Source: Dyella solisilvae
GTDB lineage: Bacteria > Pseudomonadota > Gammaproteobacteria > Xanthomonadales > Rhodanobacteraceae
Length of the DNA: 64,000 bases
NCBI RefSeq assembly: GCF_003351225.1
Contig: NZ_QQSY01000004.1
Location: 137,051 to 201,050 of the forward strand
Reading direction: 5' to 3'
Shown here: in pieces, positions 1 to 7,821 of the stretch
How the letters are laid out: every line of letters begins with the position of its first letter
Numbering within the stretch: the stretch's first letter is position 1
Position numbers and translations under genes: made by a program
Notes under the pieces: generated by a model
What the model saw: the letters and a program-made list of their open reading frames with translations, nothing else
Databases searched by the model: none
What the model was told of the DNA's origin: nothing

Positions 1-2093
1 GTCCGGGCGAGCACCCGCCCCTCACCCCAGCCCTCTCCCCACAGGGGAGAGGGAGCGACGAGGACGAGGCCGCGCGCCAATACGAAGCCATTCACCGCAG
101 CCTGCTCGCCGGACTGCCCACCCAGGTGGGCCACAAGGACGAGAAGGGCGTTTACCGCAGCACGCGTGAACGTCGCTTCCAGGTCTTCCCCGGCTCATCG
201 CTCTCCAAGGTTCCGCCGAACTGGGTCTTCGCCGCGCAGATCCTCGACGTGGGCGGCCGCGTGTGGGGCATGATGTGCGCCCGCGTCGAGCCGCTGTGGA
301 TCGAACAGCAGGCGGCGCACCTGTTGCGTTCCTCATGCCGCGATGCGCACTGGTCGCGCAAGCGTGGCCACGTGGTGGCCTACGAGCAGGTGAGCCTGTT
401 CGGCCTGACCCTGGTCGAACGTCGCCCGGTGACTTTCCAGCAGCAGGATCCGGTGCTGGCCCACGAGATCTTCCTGCGCGAGGCGCTGGTCCGTTGCGAC
501 ATCGATGCGCGCGCCGATTTCGTGCGCGCCAACCAGCGTGTGCTGGAGGATGCGCGCGGCATCGAGGCCAAGCAGCGACGCGAAGGCCTGCTGCGTCATG
601 AGGACGAACTGGTCCGCTTCTTCGAGGGCAAACTGCCGCAGGATGTGGCCGACAGTCGCGCGCTCGATGCGTGGTATCGCAAGGCGCGCCCCGCCGAGCA
701 GGCCGCACTGCGCTGGTCGCTCGATGATGTGATGAGCGGCGGCGCCGGGCTCGATCCCAAGGCGTTCCCGGCGTCGCTCGATGTGCCCCCGCAAAAATAT
801 CGCCTCGAATACCGCTTCGTGCCGGGTGATGACGCTGATGGCGTGACGCTGCACCTGCCGTTGGCGATGTTGAACGCCTTGCCGGCTGCGCGTTCCGAGT
901 GGCTGGTGCCGGGACTGCTGGCCGAGAAAGTGGCCGAGCTGATCCGCGGCCTGCCCAAGGTGCTGCGCCGCAACTTCGTGCCGGCGCCGGATTTCGCGCG
1001 CGCCTTCGCCGAGGCGGAAGCACCGCGCGACGAATCTCTCACCAAGGCGTTGGCTGCGTTCCTCAAGCGCGCCACCGGGGTGGAAGTGAGCGCCGCCGAG
1101 TTCGACGTGGTGGAACTGCCGGCGCATTTTCGCATGCGCTATCGCCTGCATGACGAACAGGGCAAGACGCTGGCAACGGGCCGTGATCTCGCCGCGATCC
1201 GCGCGCAATGGGAGGGGCAGGCGCGCGAGGCGTTCTCTCGCAAGACCGACATCGAGCTGACCCGCGAGGACATCGCCAGTTGGGATTTCGAGGAGATCCC
1301 TGCGCAGGTGCGCTCGGCCGGTGGCCTGCTGGCCTATCCCGCGCTGGTGGATCTCGGCGATGCGGTGGCGTTGCGCGTGTTCGAGCGCAGCGACGAGGCG
1401 CGTGAGGCGCATGTGCAGGGCGTGGTGCGCCTGCTGCGCAATGCGCTGGCCAGCGACATGAAGCAGGCGCGGCGACGCTTGCCGGTCGGCAATCCGCTGG
1501 CCCTGAAGTACGCGCCGCTCGGTGGCGTTGATGGGTTGCGTGAAGACCTGGTGGAAGGCGGCTTCAGCGACCTGCTGCAGCGCCATGCGCTCGACGTGCG
1601 CACTGCCGGCACGTTCCAGGCCTTGCACACGCAGGCGGCACGCGAGCTGTTCGGCGCGGCGGTGGAGCGGCTGAAACTGGCCGAGCCGATCATCGAGGCG
1701 CAGGCGGATCTGAAGTCCTGGCTGCAACCGCCGCTGATGGGCTTCGCACGCGCCAGCTACGACGACCTGCGCGAACAGTTTGACGCCTTGCTGACGCCAG
1801 GCTTCCTGCGCGAGTTGCCCACGTCACGCCTGGCCCACTATCCGCGTTACCTCAAGGCCATGCGGCTGCGCGCCGAGCGGCTGCGCCAGGACCCGGTCAA
1901 GGACCAGCAGCGCATGCTGCAGGTGCTGCCGTTCTGGCGCGACTACCTCAAGCATCGTGCGGCCGGCACGGAGGGGCTCGACGAACTGCGCTGGCTGATC
2001 GAGGAGTGGCGTGTGTCGCTGTTCGCGCAGGAGCTGAAGACGGCGGAGCCGGTGTCGGCGAAGCGACTTACCCGCGCGCTGGAAAACCTGTAG
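1..2093 (+). CDS. hrpA: ATP-dependent RNA helicase HrpA, C-terminal part (5' end outside window)
   Basis: The frame is open from the left edge (codons in phase with position 3) to TAG 2091-2093. The visible protein matches the C-terminal half of HrpA, a DEAH-box RNA helicase of about 1300 residues acting on mRNA and ribosomes. Conserved sequence starts at YEAIHRSLLAGLPTQVGHKD and continues through the HrpA-specific C-terminal region (DUF3418 type). The DEAH motor lies outside the window. Just upstream, an in-frame palindromic repeat (31-53) encodes PLTPALSPQGRGS as a linker. The GTG at 126 is an internal codon and not a start, because homology extends upstream of it. The family call is firm; the insert could only be doubted if the frame were closed further left. 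Confidence 0.9.
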   Translation, partial: PGEHPPLTPALSPQGRGSDEDEAARQYEAIHRSLLAGLPTQVGHKDEKGVYRSTRERRFQVFPGSSLSKVPPNWVFAAQILDVGGRVWGMMCARVEPLWIEQQAAHLLRSSCRDAHWSRKRGHVVAYEQVSLFGLTLVERRPVTFQQQDPVLAHEIFLREALVRCDIDARADFVRANQRVLEDARGIEAKQRREGLLRHEDELVRFFEGKLPQDVADSRALDAWYRKARPAEQAALRWSLDDVMSGGAGLDPKAFPASLDVPPQKYRLEYRFVPGDDADGVTLHLPLAMLNALPAARSEWLVPGLLAEKVAELIRGLPKVLRRNFVPAPDFARAFAEAEAPRDESLTKALAAFLKRATGVEVSAAEFDVVELPAHFRMRYRLHDEQGKTLATGRDLAAIRAQWEGQAREAFSRKTDIELTREDIASWDFEEIPAQVRSAGGLLAYPALVDLGDAVALRVFERSDEAREAHVQGVVRLLRNALASDMKQARRRLPVGNPLALKYAPLGGVDGLREDLVEGGFSDLLQRHALDVRTAGTFQALHTQAARELFGAAVERLKLAEPIIEAQADLKSWLQPPLMGFARASYDDLREQFDALLTPGFLRELPTSRLAHYPRYLKAMRLRAERLRQDPVKDQQRMLQVLPFWRDYLKHRAAGTEGLDELRWLIEEWRVSLFAQELKTAEPVSAKRLTRALENL
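31..53. repeat. CCCTCTCCCC palindrome inside the hrpA frame
   Basis: Perfect 10-bp inverted repeat CCCTCTCCCC / GGGGAGAGGG with loop ACA. The same stem occurs with loop ATT at 47157-47179 and in a near-identical form at 47286-47307. Here it is translated in frame as part of HrpA. Confidence 0.85.
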
Positions 2094-2108
2094 CAACTTC
2101 TCATTCAG

Positions 2109-2136
2109 CGTCATCCCTGCTTCCGCAGGGATGACG
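2109..2136. terminator. 12-bp hairpin between convergent hrpA and the exported-protein gene
   Basis: CGTCATCCCTGC, loop TTCC, GCAGGGATGACG: a perfect 12-bp stem just after the hrpA stop and before the end of the minus-strand gene. It could end transcription from both sides. Its CGTCATCCC edge links it to the GTCATCCCAGCG repeat family. It is followed by a short tandem duplication of AGCTGGCGATAA. No T-run is present. Confidence 0.55.
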
Positions 2137-2181
2137 GTGAAGCTGGCGATAAAGCTGGCGATAAAGCGCCTTGCAGTGCGC

Positions 2182-2670
2182 TTACTTCACCCGCACCACG
2201 CTGGTCGTGTCATTGCAGCCATCGACCGCCATCATCCAGTTGCCCAGCAGCGAGCGACGGATCTGCACTTTCGGGTTGGTGCTGGTCATGCACGAGATGC
2301 GCGTAGAGTCGGCCTGCTTCCAGACCTGGCCGTTGTCGAGGGTGAATTCGCCATGGCCGTTGAAGCCTGCGAACTCACCCTGCACGCGCGCCTGCACCGG
2401 GCCGGCCTTCTCCTTGCTGGGGTAGAACACCGGCTTGCCGGACTCGTCGACCGTCTTGGTCACCTCCTTGGTCACTACCTTGGGGTGGCCGCTCAGCCAG
2501 GCGTCGAGGTTCTTGAGTTCGTCCGGGCTGAGCTTGTCCAAACCGGCCGCCTTGAATTCCTCCGGGCTCATGCGCTGCTGCAACGGCACGTACTGGTCGG
2601 CAGCGAAGGACAGCGCGGGAACGGCGAGGGCGGCACTTATCAGCAACGGCAGCAGGCGGACCAGACGCAT
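2182..2670 (-). CDS. Small exported protein of unknown function
   Basis: 162 residues. A Sec signal peptide is visible (MRLVRLLPLLISAALAVPALSFA, cleavage after AFA-like SFA). The mature part has a helical stretch (MSPEEFKAAGLDKLSPDELKN) followed by a beta-rich C-terminal part (GEFAGFNGHGEFTLDNGQVWKQ) with two cysteines, suggesting a small periplasmic domain. I chose the ATG at 2670 because the signal peptide starts there and GAGAGGA lies 7 nt upstream; an in-frame start at 2739 would add an implausible Arg-rich leader. It is convergent with hrpA and divergent from relA. I do not recognise a named family. Confidence 0.75.
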   Translation of the reverse strand: MRLVRLLPLLISAALAVPALSFAADQYVPLQQRMSPEEFKAAGLDKLSPDELKNLDAWLSGHPKVVTKEVTKTVDESGKPVFYPSKEKAGPVQARVQGEFAGFNGHGEFTLDNGQVWKQADSTRISCMTSTNPKVQIRRSLLGNWMMAVDGCNDTTSVVRVK

Positions 2671-2782
2671 GGGGCAATCCTCTCGAACGGGGAAGAAACG
2701 TCGCCGGCGCAGCATACACGGCATGAACCGCCGGTTCATGCGCGGGCGGGGGCAACTGCCCTGCCTGCACTAGAATGACGTC

Positions 2783-4918
2783 ATGGTCCAGGCCGCCCTC
2801 ACCACCAGCTCGGGTCTAACCCCATGGCGCGATCGTGCCGGCAGCGTGTCGCCCGTGCTGGGCGCAGCGCTGGAGGCGTGCGCCAGCGTGCCGGTGAACC
2901 AGGCGCAATGCGCGGACATCCTCGATCTGCTGGCCATGCTTGGCTGCGACGCGCAGACCCAGGCCGCCGCCCTGTGGTTCGAAGTGTCACGAGTGGATCC
3001 GGCGCTGTGGGCGCAGCGCGAGGCGAGTCTGCCGGCTGAACTGCAGCGCTTGGTCGCCGGTCAGGTGGCCGCCGAGCGGGTGTGGGCGCTGCACGCCCAG
3101 CATGGCGCCGACCGCGGAGCCGAAGGCCTGCGGCGCCTGCTGCTGGCGATCATCCGCGACCTGCGCGTGGTGTTCATCCTGCTGGCGCGCCAGCTCGCCC
3201 GCATGCGCGCGGCCAGCACGATGCCGGAAGCCGAGCGGCAGGCGCTGGCGCGGCTCACCCGCGACATCCATTCGCCGCTGGCCAACCGCCTCGGCATCTG
3301 GCAACTGAAGTGGGAGCTGGAGGACCTCAGCTTCCGCTACCTGCAACCGGACACCTACAAGCGCATCGCGCGCCTGCTCGACGAACGGCGTGTGGACCGC
3401 GAGGACTTCATCCGCGAGTCGGTCGACGTGCTGCGCACCGCGCTCGAGGCCGCCGGCATCCATGCGGATCTGGCCGGCCGCCCGAAGCACATCTATTCGA
3501 TCTGGAAGAAGATGCAGCGCAAGTCGCTGGAGTTCTCCGATCTCTACGACATTCGCGCGGTGCGCGTGCTGGTGGGCAGCGTGGCCGACTGCTACGGCGC
3601 GCTTGGGGTGGTGCACACGCTGTGGCCGCACCTGCCGGGCGAGTTCGACGACTACATCGCGCGCCCCAAGGGCAACGACTACCGCTCGCTGCACACCGCG
3701 GTGATCGGCCCGCGCGGCAAGACGCTGGAAGTGCAGATCCGCACCCACGACATGCACCGCGTCAACGAGCTGGGCGTGGCCGCGCACTGGCGCTACAAGG
3801 AAGGTGGCAGTGGCGACAGCGAGTTCGAGGCGAAGATCGCCTGGATGCGTCGCCTGCTCGAACCACGTCCGGACAGCGAGGGCGACCTGGCCGCGGAGCT
3901 GCAGACCGAGCTGCTGGAAGACCGCGTCTACGTGCTCACCCCCAAGGGCGAGGTGGTCGACCTGCCGCATGGCGCCACCGTGCTGGATTTCGCCTACCAC
4001 GTGCACACCGAGGTGGGGCACCGCTGCCGCGGCGCCAAGGTCAACGGGCGCATCGTCCCGCTGACTTTCCAGCCCAGCAGTGGTGATCGCGTCGAGGTGC
4101 TCACCGCCAAGGTGGCCGAACCCAGCCGCGACTGGCTGTCGGCACATCACGGTTACCTGCATACCTCCCGCGCGAAGGAGAAGGTTCGCACGTGGTTCCG
4201 GCGCATCGCGCACGACGCCAACCTGGCGGCGGGCCGCGCGATGTTCGAAAAGGAGATCAGGCGCCTGGCCCTGCCGGCGGCGGATATCGGCAAGCTGCCT
4301 GCGCATTTCCACCTGAAGACGCATGACGAGCTGCTGGTCGCTCTCGCGCTCGGTGAGGTGGCTCCCGGCCAGATCGCGCGCGTGCTGCAGGAGGCTGCTG
4401 CCCCCGCGCCGGCGGTCACGCAGTCGGCGACGCCGACGGCGCAACGGCATTCGGTGCGCGATCAAAGCGCACTGAGCATCGAGGGCGTCGGCAACCTGCT
4501 CACCACGCTGGCGCGCTGCTGCCAGCCGCTGCCTGGCGACGCCGTGCGCGGCTTCGTCACCAAGGGGCGCGGCGTATCCGTGCACCGCGCCGACTGCGCC
4601 AGCCTGGCCCGCCTGGCCAAGCGCGATCCCGATCGCGTGATCGAGGTGGAGTGGGGCAAGGCGGCCGCGCAGGCCTATGAGGTGGACATCGAACTGCGCG
4701 GCTACGACCGCAAGGGCCTGCAAAAGGACGTCACCAGCCTGATCAGCAACGCCAGCGTCCACATCATCGCCTCCTCCAGCCGGGTGTTCACCCGTACCGG
4801 TGAAGTGGAGATGCGCTTCACGCTGCGCGTGCGCGATTTCGAACAGCTTTCCGGCCTGCTGGCCCGGCTGGCTGCCTTGCCCAACGTGGTCGACGCCCGC
4901 CGCATCAGCGCCGGCTGA
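2783..4918 (+). CDS. relA: GTP pyrophosphokinase RelA, (p)ppGpp synthetase
   Basis: 711 residues. It makes pppGpp/ppGpp from ATP and GTP/GDP during amino-acid starvation, on the ribosome. The synthetase domain is clear (RPKHIYSIWKKMQRK, then GEFDDYIARPKGNDYRSLHT). The EFDD motif at about residues 286-289 is the RelA-type acidic signature rather than the RFKD of SpoT, and the N-terminal region shows no HD motif, so it should be a synthetase without hydrolase activity. A TGS domain follows (about 381-440, LTPKGEVVDLPHGATVLDFA), then the conserved-cysteine region (RCCQPLPGD) and a C-terminal ACT domain (ELRGYDRKGLQKDVTSLIS). The start at ATG 2783 has only a weak ribosome site. Confidence 0.95.
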   Translation: MVQAALTTSSGLTPWRDRAGSVSPVLGAALEACASVPVNQAQCADILDLLAMLGCDAQTQAAALWFEVSRVDPALWAQREASLPAELQRLVAGQVAAERVWALHAQHGADRGAEGLRRLLLAIIRDLRVVFILLARQLARMRAASTMPEAERQALARLTRDIHSPLANRLGIWQLKWELEDLSFRYLQPDTYKRIARLLDERRVDREDFIRESVDVLRTALEAAGIHADLAGRPKHIYSIWKKMQRKSLEFSDLYDIRAVRVLVGSVADCYGALGVVHTLWPHLPGEFDDYIARPKGNDYRSLHTAVIGPRGKTLEVQIRTHDMHRVNELGVAAHWRYKEGGSGDSEFEAKIAWMRRLLEPRPDSEGDLAAELQTELLEDRVYVLTPKGEVVDLPHGATVLDFAYHVHTEVGHRCRGAKVNGRIVPLTFQPSSGDRVEVLTAKVAEPSRDWLSAHHGYLHTSRAKEKVRTWFRRIAHDANLAAGRAMFEKEIRRLALPAADIGKLPAHFHLKTHDELLVALALGEVAPGQIARVLQEAAAPAPAVTQSATPTAQRHSVRDQSALSIEGVGNLLTTLARCCQPLPGDAVRGFVTKGRGVSVHRADCASLARLAKRDPDRVIEVEWGKAAAQAYEVDIELRGYDRKGLQKDVTSLISNASVHIIASSSRVFTRTGEVEMRFTLRVRDFEQLSGLLARLAALPNVVDARRISAG

Positions 4919-4995
4919 ATACCGCGCGCAGACCGCACAGTGGCGGCCCTTCGCAATGCTAAGCTGCCGGCGATTGATCCCAACCCAGTGAACCC

Positions 4996-6741
4996 ATGAA
5001 CGGACGCAAAGACCAGCACGACCACGGTTCGCAGGGCCGCACTGAGCCCACGCTGGGTGACCTCGACCATCTCGAGACTCAGGCTCCGTCATCCAGGCCG
5101 GCGCCGTCATCCAGGCCGGACCCTTCCGCCAAAGAAGACAATGGCCTGCCCAGGTTCACGCTCGAACCGGAGCTGCGCCGAAAGACGACGGCGCGCCCGA
5201 CGGCCACGCGTCCGCGCCGCCGCGGATGGCTGATCCCGGTGGCGCTGCTGGTGGTGATCGGCGTCGGCACCTCGCTATGGCTTGGGCAGGACCGGCTGCG
5301 CGGTCTCGTGCCCAGCACCGAACTCGACGGCGTGCTCGGTCGCGCCGAATCCGCGTTGCAGGAAGGCCATCTGGACGGCAATGACGGCACCAGCGCCCGC
5401 GAGCTGTTCGAGGCGGCCCGCGCCTTGCAGCCGGACAATGACCGCGCCCGTGACGGCTTGCGCAGGGTGGGGCAGGCCGAAATCGCCCGCGCCGATGCCG
5501 CCCTCCAGGCAGGCAAGCTGGACGAGGCCGACCAGGCCCTGGCGACGGCGCGCGAGCTTCTTGGCGGCGGCAGCGACGTGGACCGCCTGGCCCAGGCGCT
5601 GGCCACCGCACGCAATGGCTCGGTGAAGACTGATCAGCTGATCGAACAGGCCCAGGCGGCGTTCGATGCAGGCAAGTTCGATGGCGACGATGGCGCCGGC
5701 GCGCTTTATCGCAAGGTGCTCAGCGCCGATCCCAACAACGCCGTCGCGCAGCATGGCCTGGACAAGGTCGGCGATGCGCTGGGCGAGCAGGCGCACAAGG
5801 CGCTGGACGCGGGCGATCGCGCCACGGCTTCAGCGCTGGTCGATCGCCTGGCCGTGCTGCTGCCCAACTACGGTGAACTGCCGGCATTGCGCGCCGCGCT
5901 GGTGCAGGCCGGCGAGCAGGACAGCGGCCAGCTCAGCGACGCCCTCAAGGCGGGCCAGGATGCGCTGCGCGCCGGACGCATCGCCGGCGATGGCGGCGAC
6001 ACCGCACTGGCGCATTTCAAGGCGGCGCTGACGATTGACCCGGAAAACGCCGACGCCAAGGCTGGCCTCGGCCAGGTGGCGCAGGCCCTTATCGTGCAGG
6101 CCAATGCCGCGCTCGATGGCGGTGACACCACGCACGCGCGCCAGTTGCTCGATCAGGCAGCGGAACTGGCGCCGCATGCGCCGGAACTGGCGGAGGCCCG
6201 TGCGCGCATGGGCGACGAACACAAGACTGCCGGGGGCCAAGCCACTGGCGTGGTGGCCTCCGGTGAAAGGGGCGGACTGGTGCACCCGCCGTTGACGCCG
6301 CAGCAGGCGAGCGACCTGGCGCGCACCATCCAGCGCGCTGACGCCGCCGCGCAGCAGGGCAAGTTCATGTTGCCGCCCGGCGAAAGCGCCTACGACCTGT
6401 ACCGCCAGGCGCTGGAAGTGGACGCCAACAACGAAGCGGCCCGCCGTGGCCTGGAAGGCCTGCCCTCGCTTGTGCAGGCGCAGTTCAACCAGGCGCTTGC
6501 AGCCGGCCGCCTGTCGGTCGCGTCCGATCGCCTGGCCGACCTCAGCGACCTGTCGCCCGGCGATGCCCAGCAAGGCGTGTTGCGTCAGCGGCTGGCCGGC
6601 GCCTGGATGGACCAGGCCGAGCAGCAGCTGCAGAGCGGCGACCGCGCTGGCGCCGCCCAGTCGCTGGACAGTGCGCGCAAGCTCGCTCCGGGCAACCCGC
6701 GCCTGACCGCGCTGGTGGCGCGGCTGCAGGCCGGCACCTGA
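4996..6741 (+). CDS. Membrane-anchored protein with four tandem TPR-like repeats
   Basis: 581 residues. A basic cytoplasmic N-terminus rich in Ser/Pro (with a duplicated PSSRP segment near residue 35) is followed by one transmembrane helix at about 75-95 (GWLIPVALLVVIGVGTSLWL). The rest, likely periplasmic, consists of about four units of 85 residues that share G-x-[LFI]-x-G-[ND]-[DG]-G, then an Asp-Pro-x-Asn turn, then GL..V. Single TPR-like hairpins (SALVDRLAVLLPNYGELPAL) alternate with these. No catalytic motif is visible. It lies 77 bp after relA and 10 bp before the epimerase gene, so it may be co-transcribed with the latter. Scaffold role is inference; no specific function is known to me. 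Confidence 0.75.
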   Translation: MNGRKDQHDHGSQGRTEPTLGDLDHLETQAPSSRPAPSSRPDPSAKEDNGLPRFTLEPELRRKTTARPTATRPRRRGWLIPVALLVVIGVGTSLWLGQDRLRGLVPSTELDGVLGRAESALQEGHLDGNDGTSARELFEAARALQPDNDRARDGLRRVGQAEIARADAALQAGKLDEADQALATARELLGGGSDVDRLAQALATARNGSVKTDQLIEQAQAAFDAGKFDGDDGAGALYRKVLSADPNNAVAQHGLDKVGDALGEQAHKALDAGDRATASALVDRLAVLLPNYGELPALRAALVQAGEQDSGQLSDALKAGQDALRAGRIAGDGGDTALAHFKAALTIDPENADAKAGLGQVAQALIVQANAALDGGDTTHARQLLDQAAELAPHAPELAEARARMGDEHKTAGGQATGVVASGERGGLVHPPLTPQQASDLARTIQRADAAAQQGKFMLPPGESAYDLYRQALEVDANNEAARRGLEGLPSLVQAQFNQALAAGRLSVASDRLADLSDLSPGDAQQGVLRQRLAGAWMDQAEQQLQSGDRAGAAQSLDSARKLAPGNPRLTALVARLQAGT

Positions 6742-6751
6742 GGGCGCGCGC

Positions 6752-7594
6752 ATGAGCGTGGTGGTCTTTGGAGCCAGCAGCCAGATTGGACGTTTCCTGC
6801 TGCCGCGCCTGCTGGCGCGCGGCGAAACGGTGCGCGCGCTCAGCCGCCGGGCCCACGCCAATGAGCTCGGTCTCAGCTGGGTGGAAGGGAAATTGCCTGA
6901 TCGCGTGCCCGATCTGGGGCGGCCGCTGGTGCTGGTCAGCTTCGGTCCGTTGCTGCCGTTCGCCCAATGGCTGGCCGCCACCACGCTGTCGCCGGGAACG
7001 CGGGTGATCGCCACCAGCTCCATGAGCGCGGAAACCAAGCAGGCCTCGGACGTGCCGGCTGAGCGTGCGATCTCGCAGGCGCTGCGTGATGGCGAAGCGG
7101 CTCTCGCCGCCGCCTGCGAACGGCAGGGCGCCCTGTGGACGATCTTTCGTCCCACCCTCATTTACGGCGCCGGCCTGGACAAGAGCCTCACCCCGATCGC
7201 CCGTCGGGCGATGCGCCTGCATGTGTTTCCGCTGCCGGCCGGTCGCGGCCTGCGCCAGCCTGTGCATGCCGACGATATTGCCGCGGCTGTGGTTGCGGCG
7301 CTGGACCATCCCGAGGCGGCCGGCCGCGTGCTGCCCCTGGGCGGCGGCGAGCGGCTCACCGCCGGTGAGATGTTCGCCCGGGTGCAGCGCAGCCTGCCGG
7401 TGTCTACGCTGCCTGTGCCGGTGCCGGCGTGGGTGCTGCGCCTGGGCCGCCATGCCGTGCCGCGCCTGCGCGGTCCGCTGACCCGTCTGGAAGCCAATCT
7501 GGTGGCCGACAACGGCGAGCTGCAGCGATTGCTCGGCGTCACGCCCCGCCCGTTCCGCCCCGATGCCGCCTGCTGGACTCCACCGGTAGTTTAG
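6752..7594 (+). CDS. NAD(P)-binding epimerase/dehydratase-like protein
   Basis: 280 residues with a Rossmann fold at the N-terminus: VVFGASSQIGRFLLPRLLARG carries the GAxxxIG dinucleotide motif of extended/atypical short-chain dehydrogenases. A downstream segment (IYGAGLDKSLTPIARRAMRL) fits the substrate-side helix of nucleotide-sugar epimerase-like proteins, and RQPVHADDIAAAVVAAL is the typical conserved HADDIA stretch. The canonical YxxxK dyad is not obvious, so it may be an atypical member. It starts 10 nt after the TPR gene. Substrate unknown. Confidence 0.8.
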   Translation: MSVVVFGASSQIGRFLLPRLLARGETVRALSRRAHANELGLSWVEGKLPDRVPDLGRPLVLVSFGPLLPFAQWLAATTLSPGTRVIATSSMSAETKQASDVPAERAISQALRDGEAALAAACERQGALWTIFRPTLIYGAGLDKSLTPIARRAMRLHVFPLPAGRGLRQPVHADDIAAAVVAALDHPEAAGRVLPLGGGERLTAGEMFARVQRSLPVSTLPVPVPAWVLRLGRHAVPRLRGPLTRLEANLVADNGELQRLLGVTPRPFRPDAACWTPPVV

Positions 7595-7658
7595 GGAGCC
7601 GAAGAATCACCCTTCTTGGCCGCTGTCCTGGGCAATCCGGTCCGCTCAAAGACACTAG

Positions 7659-7678
7659 ATGCCAGCCTTCGCTGGCAT
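7659..7678. repeat. GTCATGCCAGCG-type extragenic palindrome
   Basis: ATGCCAGC, loop CTTC, GCTGGCAT: 8-bp stem. Read on the minus strand it is GTCATGCCAGCGAAGG followed by CTGGCATCTAG, the same family as 20949-20997 and 34855-34882. It lies in the 227-bp gap before mrcB. Confidence 0.6.
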
Positions 7679-7821
7679 GACAGGGCTTGAGGGGCGTCGC
7701 CGCGCCAGCCTTGAGCCCCGCCGCCGCCCGTACACCGCCACAAATCGGGGCTGGCGTTCAGATGCCCGCCGGGCTGCAGGTCCTATGATCCCGTGGCCTT
7801 CCTGTTCAGGAATCCTCCTCT

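Noticed and set aside
333-1727. 464-codon minus-strand open frame opposite hrpA
   Set aside because: Antisense of a conserved gene; high GC makes long shadow frames, and the sequence has no domain.
2987-5110. 707-codon minus-strand frame opposite relA
   Set aside because: Shadow of relA; His/Gln/Ala-rich composition typical of antisense frames.
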